Under the pieces are notes generated by a model. That model made no database searches and had not been told where the DNA came from. It saw nothing but the letters and a program-made list of their open reading frames with translations. Of a stretch of 64,000 bases of DNA, positions 54,426 to 64,000 are shown piece by piece (the first letter of the stretch is position 1; each line of letters begins with the position of its first letter). The stretch is from Vanessa cardui (Eukaryota; Arthropoda; Insecta; Lepidoptera; Nymphalidae), in the NCBI RefSeq assembly GCF_905220365.1, contig NC_061126.1, positions 2,232,001-2,296,000 of the forward strand, written 5' to 3'. The translations under genes were made by a program, and so were the position numbers.

Positions 54426-56760
54426 AAGTTTGCAAGTTTCTTTAAGATTGCTTGGTTAAAAATACGTCGATGAGATACACTATGCATAAGCAATGAAGGG
54501 TATCCATCTCCGACGCAGATTAACCAATAGATTTTATTGAGAATTCTGCGATTTAGCCAGGAAAGCCAGCATAAACCGCCACTTCATATGAGAAACGACA
54601 TAAAAAAAAATTAAAAAACCCAACAATAAAGAATGTAACAGATTTTTTCGACTGACCCTCCGGGAACATTTTGGAAATGTTTTCGTTGTTAAATTTATTT
54701 CCCCCTTACAGATATTTAGTGTTATGAGTAAAGTTTTACATGACCACAAAAGCATAAAATTTAAGGCAAATACTTTGGACGATATTCAGAAAAGGGTTAA
54801 TTCTTATATCAATATTCCCAAGTTTACTTTGCATTAAGGAAGATAAATAAAACCAATAAATTTTAATTAATTTACTTCAGTTATTTTTATGACGGTTGGA
54901 CAATAATCTTAAAGTTAAAATTTATCCAATTAGACAATTAGATAAACTTTATTAAGTACTACTTCTTAAAGATCTTCATATATTTTTAGTGGATAAGATA
55001 AACACCTTAACACAATCAGCGTTGATCTAATTTTCTCAAACATTAAGTACTTTGTGTTTTATTATAGCTTAGGTTAGTGCTTTGTTCTACTTCTCATTCA
55101 TCACATTCACTTTTCACTCATCAGACAGAATGTCTGAGACCAAAGAGTAATACTCAATGTTTTCCAGTTTAAAGTTGTCGAATGTATATTATTCTTTACC
55201 GCACCGATGCCTATGGGTGCTGGTGATCATTTACCAACAGGTAATATTGCTCATCCACCTACCTATACAAAAAAAAACTTGACACAAGCCCTGCACAATA
55301 TGTTTCGGCATTTATCTTTTTAAATTTACTGAACATTTCTAAAATTGTTTTAAACTAGCATCTAAGAAATATACTCGGCCTTGTTCAAACGCTAGTGTAT
55401 TAGTAGTATAATTTTAAGATTACATAAAACAATTTGGTTTGTGTATTAGTGATATTTATAATAATGATCGCATGTAAAAACATCATTATATAAGAGATTT
55501 ATTTCTTCAAATAAAATTTCATTATCATTAAAGTACTAGGAAAATAGCAGTATGTTTGTATATAGACTGTTCTTTAGCAAATTTCTTCACTTGTGTACCA
55601 TGAATTTCATATAACAAGAAATTCTTGAAAAAAAAATCATCAAATTCAACTCGATGATGGTAATAAAAGATGTGGTAGGGTGTGCGAGTAAATTTTTGCA
55701 AGATCCATATTTAATGGAGGGATTTTGTATACGTGCCATATTTCAAATCTTATGGTTTCAGCGAACTGGAAAATGAACGATTGGTATTTTTACACGTTTC
55801 GTTACTGGTTACATTGTTATTCAGTCACTTATATTTGACATTTAAATCGAAAAGTTCAAGCGATATATTTTTTTATTTTTATAACGGTACAAAACAAATA
55901 TTCAAAAGTGATGTTTTATATTGGTTTCGTATTTTATTTTTAATAACATTCGTTTTGATTGATTATTTTCCTGCAATTTGAAATAATGTTACATGTTAAT
56001 ACCATAAGATGATTCTTGTCCTAGTCATTGTAGGACGAAAGGTCATAAAAATTAGATATGGTCTTATTTTTGAAAATTAAAGAGGATTCTTGTTTGCTAT
56101 TTACTAAATTGTTACAATTTGACAAACAAATAAAATAGAGCGATAAAAAGTTACGGGCTGGTTAGAGAGCAATGATACGACCGTATAAAAAAAAACTTTT
56201 AAATAAGCTTTCATAATTTTGGCGCCAAATATAGAGGTGACTTGCAGATTGAAATGTAACAAAAATCAAAACAAAAACTATCATAGGTTTTAAAATTCCT
56301 CAAAAATATTTTGAATAAAAGCGGTTTTTCGAAACGACCCACTAGTAGTATATATGTAGTTCACTTGAAAGTAGGGCTTAGTGATAGCCCGTCTTGGTAC
56401 GTAACATTCATTTAACATATATTTTACTCCTACGCAACGATACAAAGTGCCGTGCCTTAGTGACGGCAAACGGAATAAGGTTATGGAGTATCTTCTATCT
56501 ATCTATATCATAGCATAGCTATGATATAGATAGATTTATTTGATTACATTATTTGATTGATTTTTACGCTGCCTTGCCTATAATTTCACCTTTTCATCTT
56601 AGTTACCACGGTTGGTGGCGCACTGGTAACACGGGGAATATTTATCTTTACTGGACCAATGTTTGTGAATAGTAGTGTCTATACAATACCTGGTGGACTA
56701 TGACCCCTTATGGTTAACCTTCCTACCTACCTATATTATTAACAGAAAATATCTAAAAAA
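54426..56760. other. AT-rich DNA, no gene recognised
   Basis: Holds family B scraps and the 18-bp-arm hairpin at 56497-56535. The 82-codon plus frame at 55733-55981 is rich in Phe, Leu and Ser with no domain. I see nothing else to 56760. Confidence 0.5.
55195..55275 (+). repeat. Repeat family B, 3' fragment
   Basis: ATGGGTGCTGGTGATCATTT, CAGGTAATATTGCTCATCCA and an A-rich end. Further short pieces may lie at 56370-56405 and 56600-56660. Confidence 0.5.
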
Positions 56761-56762
56761 GA

Positions 56763-57035
56763 AGATGGCCCAGTGGTTAGAACGAGAGCCTCTTAACCAA
56801 TGATTACGGGTTCAAAACCAGGTAAGCACCGCAGTGGTTACATATCAGTTTAATTTATGTTTATATTTCATCTGGTGCACCTGCATGTATCTAATTTCAT
56901 ACAAATTCTGCCACTTTTGTATTCCACGAATCCGCATTGGAACAGCGTGATGGAATATGCACCAAAGCTTTTCCTCGAAAGGGATATTAGGCCTGAGTCC
57001 AGTATTGGTAAATGGTAAATTTACAGGCTGTTGTT
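56763..57035 (+). mobile_element. SINE family A, full-length diverged copy
   Basis: AGATGGCCCAGTGGTTAGAA (A-box), GGGTTCAAAACC (B-box), GGAACAGCGTGATGGAATAT, and a GTT tail. The 67-codon minus frame here is chance. Confidence 0.85.
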
Positions 57036-57649
57036 GTTGTTTTATCAAAAAAATAACATGTTTACAATATCCGTCTTTATATAATAAATAATAAAATAAT
57101 GAGCACGTGAAAGATCACATCAATCAGATTACTATTGTTTGCGGAAATCTGGACAAATAGATAAAAAAATGACTAAACAAAACATTCTTCTGCTATTATT
57201 ATATTATTACGAAATTTGCAATTAAAAGGAACATTTCAGATTTTCTCTATTTATTTACCTATATTGTTAACAAAATACTTTATTTAATGATTTTTGTTTT
57301 TATACTTATTTTATCAGTGTTTCTAAAATATTTTCTATAACATCATTTTCATCCTTTCTATTTTAAAGCAGACGTTCAGTGTCAGGATATCGCACACGAT
57401 GTGCGTAAATACATATGTACTCTGTATTACACAGATTATTTATTGCCTTACGTTAAGACGGAATAAAGATGCAAAACAATTCATTTCTTGATATTTCATA
57501 GATAAAATGAGCAAAAAGCTGATAAGATTAAATTAAATGTAAAGCTACCTTTGTACTGTACTTAAAAGTGTAGATTTTACCGGAAAGAACCAACAGGGAA
57601 TCAGTAGTTTAAATATTATGTCTAATTATATTCGCTAATATACAACAAG

Positions 57650-58085
57650 GCTGTTAAGCCTGTTAATTTGCCACTTGAGACGGGCTAAGGCCTCTCTTCC
57701 CTTTTTGGGGAGAAGGTTTGGAATATATTCACCTCGCTGTTCCAATACGGGCTGGTGGAAAACACATTTGGCATAATATAAATAAATATATAATATAAAT
57801 ATGAGACAACATCACATACATTACTCTGATCCCACTGTAAGTAGCTGTAGCACTTGTGTTATGGAAATCAGAAGTAACGATGGTACCACAAACACCCAGA
57901 CCCAAGACAACATAGAAAACTATTGGTAATCTACATCGACTCGGCCGGGAATCGAACCCGGGACCTCAGAGTGGCGTACCCATGAAAACCGGTGTACATA
58001 CCACTCGACCACGAAGGTCGTCTAAGGCATAATTTCTATGAAATTAGATACATACAGGTTTTCTTACGATGTTTTTTTTTACGAT
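57650..58085 (-). mobile_element. SINE family A interrupted by a family T2 SINE
   Basis: The 3' half runs at 57650-57777 and resumes at 58026 (GGCATAATTTCTATGAAATT). The break is filled by another SINE flanked by GGCATAAT duplicates (57770-57777 and 58026-58033). Confidence 0.8.
57778..58025 (-). mobile_element. tRNA-derived SINE, family T2, nested
   Basis: The minus strand begins with a tRNA-like head: GTGGTCGAGTGG A-box and a perfect B-box in GGGTTCGATTCCC. The body has the ATGGGTACGCCACTCTGAGG block. The tail lies in the ATAAATATA stretch at 57778. Target duplication GGCATAAT on both sides. Confidence 0.82.
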
Positions 58086-58784
58086 GATTCAGGCTACAAC
58101 AATCTTTTCTTTTTTTAAATATACGTGCATGATATTGCAGACACAGTTAGTGATATTACATAAAGCTGTATGTAATAGAAACAGATAGAGATAAATAGAG
58201 AAAAAGGTCGTCTGTTTGGGACATGTTTTTTTATACGTGACACAAGTTCACCCAAATGTGACAGAAATTATTTCCAAGTATACCAATAATAATAATTATT
58301 AAAATAATATATTACCATAATAATTAATAATATGAAATACTTAAATATGTACAAATTCAAGGAAATCAACGAATACAAATTACATTTTTTTATCATCTGC
58401 ATCAAGGATGTTGTAGTAAACAGATAATATGTTATTAACGCGCAAAAAGTGAAGACTAGAAAACGTCCTAATTGGAACGTTTGCCTTTAGTCGTTTTACG
58501 TAGTAATACGTTATAATACATTATAATTACGTAGTAATACGTTTTGCGTAATTAAGACATCTAGTTATCGCTTTTATTTATTGTTTTTATCAAGCTATCC
58601 TTTTTACTTTTAACGAAATGTAAAAATAAACTAAAATAAACGGTCCCCGGCACGGCACACTTTTTTCTGTTGTTTAGTATGGATATGACATATCTGTTTA
58701 TTAGAATATCATTGATCTGCATTAACACGTTGGCAGTTTCATAATATTTTTATTCTTTCCTCTCCCAATCCTGCGGTACGGGGC

Positions 58785-59050
58785 ATTCAAGACATCGTAT
58801 GTAAACTATAATAATAACAATACGGGGCTTATTAGACCCCGTAACGTTGAAGAAACTAAAACTAAATGTGATGTGATGATGTTAATTTTTATTTCTTCAA
58901 TGCGGTACGTGGTTAAAGCGACCCCGTATTAAAGTAGGTACACCAATTATATTATATACAAAAATATGGTTTACAATAGGCATCATATAATATATTAAAT
59001 ATTTATTACGGCTTCCGCAAGACACAGACATCTACGATCCATACGGGGCA
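58785..59050 (+). repeat. Dispersed repeat C, copy 2
   Basis: GGTACGGGGCATTCAAGACA, GGGGCTTATTAGACCCCGTA, AGCGACCCCGTATTAAAGTA and TTACGGCTTCCGCAAGACAC match copy 1 at 4590. Confidence 0.7.
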
Positions 59051-59107
59051 TATTAGATCTCGCTCCGCATTGAACGTGTTAAAAACTTAATATTATACTT
59101 TATCTTT

Positions 59108-59378
59108 ATAGCTATGCCCGCGACTTTGTAAGCGTTTGAATTTAACAAAAACAAATATTATTGTAGCCTGAGTAACTCCTTATTATATCATTTATCTGCT
59201 AGGGAAAGACCCGTCAAAATCGGTCCAGGCATTCCAGAGATTTGCAGGAAAAAAGACGGACTGACGAAAATTGTAAAAAAAAAATATTTTGGTATATGCA
59301 CCGTGTATACATTTATATGCATTGAGTAAAAAAGGTCTATTTTATATTACAAATTCACACTCCAATTTTATATGCATA
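59108..59378 (-). mobile_element. Short non-autonomous Helitron
   Basis: Plus-strand reading ATGCCCGCGACTTTGTAAGC, CCCGTCAAAATCGGTCCAGG, TTTATATGCATAGA. The 3' end is CTAT in place of CTAG. Confidence 0.65.
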
Positions 59379-59379
59379 G

Positions 59380-61700
59380 ATTCAAGCATTTTTGTCATAC
59401 AAACATATACGGGACATTATATGTGAAAGTAGCCACGCCATGAACACGTGGATTCAGTAGACGATGTCTCATAGATATATATTATATCTATTGTCGAAAG
59501 ATAAGAGGACGTCCATTTATATTGTAACAAAAACAATACAATGTGTTACAATTTTCAACAGAAGAAATCGTGTATGTTATTCGAATCACAAATATATTGT
59601 CATACAGTTATTATATAATATAGATTAAATATCCATCGGTGGTTTTCTTTGTATGTTTTCTGTTCAAATAACTGTTTGTTATTTTGTAAGTAATGAGTCT
59701 GTGTACTAAATTGTTATTATTATTAAGATTGTTTTCGTTAGACCCTCTTCTGAATATATTTTATTAAGCTTACGCTCTATTCAAATAATTGTTGAAAAAT
59801 ACAGACTTCTCTCGTCGGTTCATAGACTATTGATTTCATGAAGATTGATTATTAAATTCTTTAATTAATTTTACAAAGACAAGTGCGTCATATTTTGTTG
59901 TGAAAATAAAATGTCAGATTTTCTAGAAATTATTGATGAGACTATAACTGTATTACAGAAACCTAGAGAAAAATCTTCAGAAGGATTAAATAGGTCATTA
60001 TAATTAGTATTAAGAACATTAGATATAATTTTGTTAATACATTTTGTTTAAACTTAAATAAATCATAATACGAAATAACGACGTATTATAATGTGTTCCA
60101 AAATAAATGTGTATATTATTTTATAACTATCTATATTAATATTCATTTGTATGATAATTCAGTTTAATACGTAAATTATCCAATAACTTATACCCCTTTT
60201 TTATCGTTGCCTTCCATATTTATTATATTTATTTATATATTATATATTTTCAGCATATTGATGAAGTACATAAATAATACAAGTATTTTATGCAGTAAAC
60301 GTACGAGAAAGGAGGTTGTCAGACATGGACACTTCTAATGCCGTCAACACCTACCCGCAAACTTCAGTCTCGTGAACAAGACATTCGTAGATAACGTCGA
60401 AAAAAACGTCGAGCAACACCAAATAAAAATAATAAAAAGTTAAATATCCCGTTTTAAAAACTTTGAGCAATGTTGATTTAAAATATTATGAAAAAACAAC
60501 TTTCAAAGTTAATATTAAACTGTGAACGTACTGCCAGTTACGGGAATTTATCATTAATTAGTAAAAGCAAAGCATATAGAATAATTATAGCAGATTTATC
60601 AACAACAGTACTCGTTAAGAACGTCGCAATACTTGGGTGAGACATCCTAAATTGTAACGGACATGTGAATGGAAGTGGAAGAGCTGAATTATTAAGATGT
60701 ATTCATGGAATTTGAAGGAGAACTTAGTATTCAATTTTGTAAATAATATATATTCCTTTTATAATCGGCGATAAAAGAGACATGGATAACTTTGTATCTA
60801 GTTTGACATTCATAGTCAAGGCTTTGATTATTTATACGTCGAGATCAGCTGTCAAAGAAGAGAACGCGTCGAAAAAACAAGTAAAGTAGTTTGACGTTTC
60901 GCGAACGTCAAACGTAGCTATCACGCACACCATGATAATAAAGTTGTCTTAATTATAATTTATGTTTATTTAATTATATATTATTGTATTGTTTTAGGTT
61001 ATGCGTTAAGTCTACTAAATTAGGCCTTCAAATTGAAATTAACGTGACAAAAATGAAAGCCATAACAACAAAAAAAGTTGACCCGTTTGTTATAGTTTTA
61101 GACCGTATATATAGATATACACAAATAAGTTGAGAGTTAGGGTAAAAAATAAATGATAATTATATTACTTTATCTTATTTAAATGAAAAAAAAAACTTGT
61201 ACAATTTGTATTTAGAGCAATAAAGTAATTGATTGATTCTCAGTTCGGTTGTTTGTATGTAAGTATGTTTGTCCGCGATTATCTCACGTTTGGCTAAAGG
61301 TATTTGGATGCGGTTTTCGAAAAGTATTTGTTACATTCAGGAAAAGGTTTTAGTGCTTTAACCGACCGAACCGAAAAAAAGAAGTTCTTAGTTTGACCCA
61401 TAATTATCTATTACTTAATATCATAAATCCTGCAATATCTCTTAAATATAACGTTCTTTCAACATTTAAATGTTACTTATTTAAATACTAATTACGACTT
61501 TATTTTATTACTGAGTGCTGCAGCAAGTTTGACTTCGACCGAGCTGAGCAAATAATTAACTAGTTAAGATTAACTTGGTATAATATAATTTAAAACTTTA
61601 AGATGTACTCGTGTATTTATTCTATGTTTATAAGGTTTTAAAGTAATTTAGTTCTTCATTTTCTTAAGCTAATACAGCAAAGTAAATATATTCATATTTT
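59380..61700. other. AT-rich DNA with repeat pieces
   Basis: Apart from the MITE at 60290 and repeat D at 60835, no feature. A 30-codon frame at 59911-60003 starts with a good context (AAATAAAATGTC) and encodes MSDFLEIIDETITVLQKPRE and ten more residues; too short to call. 57036-57645, 58090-58780 and 62360-63005 are likewise empty to my eye. Confidence 0.45.
60290..60465. repeat. MITE family member
   Basis: ACGTACGAGAAAGGAGGTTG, CACCTACCCGCAAACTTCAG, CTCGTGAACAAGACATTCGT and TAAATATCCCGTTTTAAAAA match the right half of the 41.8-kb MITE. Confidence 0.65.
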
Positions 61701-61704
61701 AAAT

Positions 61705-61845
61705 TATCATGGTTATTTTTATTATTTAAGTTATTTCGACTAAGACGCGAGTCTCGTGAACAAGATATCCGTAGAGCTCCAACGAACAAAAATAAAAAAC
61801 ATGGTAAATATCCCGAATTAATAACTTTAATAATAATATATTCAA
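61705..61845. repeat. MITE family member (deleted)
   Basis: GGTTATTTTTATTATTTAAG at the left, CTCGTGAACAAGATATCCGT in the core, and AAATATCCCGAATTAATAAC at the right. The central hairpin is missing. Confidence 0.6.
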
Positions 61846-61969
61846 GTCAAGACTGATATTGCATTTGTATCCTACTTGCCTATGTGACCGACCATCGCCA
61901 TTATTAGAAGTGTGAATATTAATGTTTTTAATAATACTAAAGAAATTATATTACATATCCGAGAAACAA

Positions 61970-62340
61970 TGTTAAGAGCCGGTGCCGCTGCGGAAAAAGC
62001 TGAAGCCAAAAAAATAACTAAATATTCGTGTATTATGTCTAATTACTTTTTTGTTCCATTTGCTGTCGAAACGCTTGGCCCTTGGAGTAGTGGTGCAAAA
62101 AGCTTCATCAAAAGTATAACACCTCGCCTCATTGCCTCCACTGGTGACAGGAGGGCTGGTTCGTTTTTTGCCCAGAGGATCGGAATTGCGATTCAACGGG
62201 GAAATGCTGCTAGCATTCTTGCCACCATTCCACGCGGTCAAGATTTATACAGTAACTAGTTTTAGTTCATATTTGTATATATATATTTAAGCATTTAATG
62301 TTGTTAATTCTTATGTTAATAAATATAAAAAAAAAAGAAA
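61970..62340 (+). pseudogene. C-terminal remnant of a non-LTR retrotransposon ORF2 with 3' end
   Basis: An open frame ends at 62259 and contains FVPFAVETLGPWSSGAKSF, RLIASTGDRRAGSFFAQRI and IAIQRGNAASILATIP. This resembles the C-terminal tail found after the reverse transcriptase in some LINE proteins. The 3' UTR ends with AATAAATATAAAAAAAAAAG at about 62320-62340 and then an ATT microsatellite. The rest of the protein is absent, so this is a 5'-truncated insertion. The LINE clade is from memory and uncertain. Confidence 0.65.
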
Positions 62341-63006
62341 TTATTATTATTATTATTAATATAGGGTAGAATAACGACTTATTAAAGGATAAACATATAA
62401 AAATGTCTTAGTTTTGGGTGTACGCAAAATAAATCTAGAGAATTTATTACAATCGGATGGACGGTTGTGGACCGCAACAAACCTACAGACTTTATGTATT
62501 ATTTATATTGATAGACAGATAATGCACAAGAAATTAGCTTTCCAAATATACTGCAGAAATATAGTTGACATATTTCCCTTGTAACAAATAACGTGCAATT
62601 ATAGGGTATAATAAATTGAAATTAAGAACTCTTTGTTATAACTATTTCACCATCGTTATACTGTGTACACTTTCATCGAGTAGGTTATATTAAATTTTAT
62701 TGTAGAATTATTTTTAAATGACGTAACTAACTTGTAATCAACGGAGCGAAACCATTAAAAAACAAATTTCAAAAATGTCACGATATAATACCGACGTCTA
62801 TAAAAACTTAATTGAAACAAAAAATCACACTGCAATAATTAAAACTTATATTATGTATTACTACTAAAAACTTTATATAATGTTGTTTATAATTAAAAAT
62901 ATTTGATATTTATTTTTTTCGTTTATTCACTGAATACTCAACTACCTTTAAAAGTTAAAAATAAAAAGACAGTTTGATTGTATAAAAAAGATTTTATTAT
63001 GAATAA

Positions 63007-63186
63007 CTAGTAGTCACCCGTGGCTTCGCTGCCGTTTTAAGATATTACTTTTTATTTCTATGTTCTTTCTTGTAGTTAAAGTTTGATTCATACCAATTTT
63101 CATCAAATTCGGTTCAGCGGTTTGGTGGCGAAAAAGTGACAGACAGACAGACAGAGTTACTTTCACATTTATAATATTAATATAGA
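63007..63186 (-). mobile_element. Short non-autonomous Helitron, second subfamily, intact ends
   Basis: 180 bp: on the minus strand it starts TCTATATTAATATTATAAAT after A and ends GGTGACTACTAG before T. Contains the GTCTGTCTGTCTGTCTGTCA and CCGCTGAACCGAATTTGATG blocks typical of this abundant lepidopteran repeat. No coding. Confidence 0.8.
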
Positions 63187-63449
63187 TTGATAAATAATCA
63201 TTTCGTCAGCAGACGTGATGATTTTAAGTGTCTCAGGTGAGTCACTTTTTTGAGCTGACTTTCAGCTCTCGACCAACTAACTGGTGACACTTTTGCCACT
63301 AAAGCTAAAAGCATTACAGAATACTGACATAATAATATAGTACCAGTGTCGTCAGGGTGTTGGAGCTCTGTCTTTTTCTATATTATAACATATTTCTATA
63401 TCTGTAAACATTGCTGCAGCCAGGATCCCGGAAAATGGAAGTGTGTATT

Positions 63450-63610
63450 TTGCCGTACCTCAGAGAGCACGAAAAATATTGGTCCCGTACTTAAACTTTT
63501 ACCGTTCGTGTTGGATTTGCGGTCTCATTAGATGAGAGAGTGGTGATAAGGGAGTGAGTGAATAGACATTTTACCTGTATTCGTGCACTTAATTGTGTTC
63601 TGCGTAGTAA
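63450..63610 (+). repeat. Probable LINE 3' UTR fragment
   Basis: CGTACCTCAGAGAGCACGAA, ACCGTTCGTGTTGGATTTGC and GTCTCATTAGATGAGAGAGT resemble a 3'-UTR block I know to be widespread in Lepidoptera. No coding. Confidence 0.45.
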
Positions 63611-64000
63611 CCTAGTATTCCTTGAAAGGTTCAAGCCCAAAAAATATGATTGCGATTTTCCCATCAAGATAATTCCTTACTTCAAAAAGCGCTTCAAGTC
63701 ATGATTTCTGATTAAGTTTTGTTCATTTTGGATTAACGTGAATTTAGATTATTAGTAGGAAATCATTGATAGTAGACTTGAAACATAGGATACTATCATT
63801 TTCTCCGCATGGAATGTTTTGCCTTGAAAATAGCTACCGTAACCAAAATCGGAATTTATTTATCCAATAAATGTAATATTAGTATAAAGTAATTTATTAT
63901 ATGTTCTTCAAACATGAAAAGCAATATGTTAACAGAATGTCGATTTCCGAATAATATTTGATGAAAAATAAAACGGATATAGGGAAAAATGTTTATGCGA

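Noticed and set aside
55733..55981. 82-codon frame as a membrane protein
   Set aside because: Hydrophobicity comes from AT-rich codons; no domain, no promoter, and no signal that it is translated.
59911..60003. Thirty-residue frame with good start context as a first exon
   Set aside because: No convincing donor follows and no partner exon was found; kept only as a note.

Overview
The window is animal nuclear DNA, almost certainly from a butterfly or moth. It is AT-rich and has spliced genes with GT-AG introns. Abundant tRNA-derived SINEs, Helitrons, CR1-like LINEs and mariner remnants resemble repeat families I know from Lepidoptera. It also carries an intronless GH32 beta-fructofuranosidase gene, a gene type that Lepidoptera acquired from bacteria. 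The SINE type looks nymphalid-like, but the species is not resolved. There is no prokaryotic gene organisation.

Two genes are well supported. (1) A plus-strand SLC36-type (pathetic-like) proton-coupled amino acid transporter spans about 13061-40500. It has nine coding exons that join into an uninterrupted 472-residue protein, and every intron is GT-AG. Intron 1 is 18.8 kb and intron 2 is 4.4 kb, and both are packed with mobile elements; exons 3-9 are compact (36384-40112). (2) A minus-strand secreted beta-fructofuranosidase lies at 51192-49747 (481 aa, single exon). It has a signal peptide, all three GH32 catalytic residues and a TATA box about 85 nt before the chosen ATG. The two genes are convergent, and the space between them holds mainly a damaged LINE.

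Layout: 1-13 kb is non-coding DNA rich in SINEs and repeats, with one possible distant 5' exon near 3.0 kb. 13-40 kb is the transporter gene; its introns hold SINEs, short Helitrons, a deleted mariner, two decayed Helitrons that still encode recognisable Rep fragments, and a perfect 32-bp-arm hairpin. 40.1-42.6 kb is the 3' end, a possible exon of another gene on the minus strand, and an inverted-repeat MITE. 42.6-47.5 kb is a CR1/Jockey-type LINE split by a 1.7-kb palindromic composite element. 49.7-51.3 kb is the sucrase gene. 51.9-54.4 kb is a head-to-head pair of the same composite element with arms of about 0.9-1 kb. 55-64 kb is repeat-rich, including a SINE nested inside another SINE, and I see no gene there.

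The two genes need not act together, though both concern nutrient use: one cleaves dietary sucrose outside the cell, the other moves amino acids with protons across a membrane. I saw no clearly undescribed system. The most unusual signals are the repeated palindromic composite elements, the two matching truncated Helitrons and the perfect hairpin.
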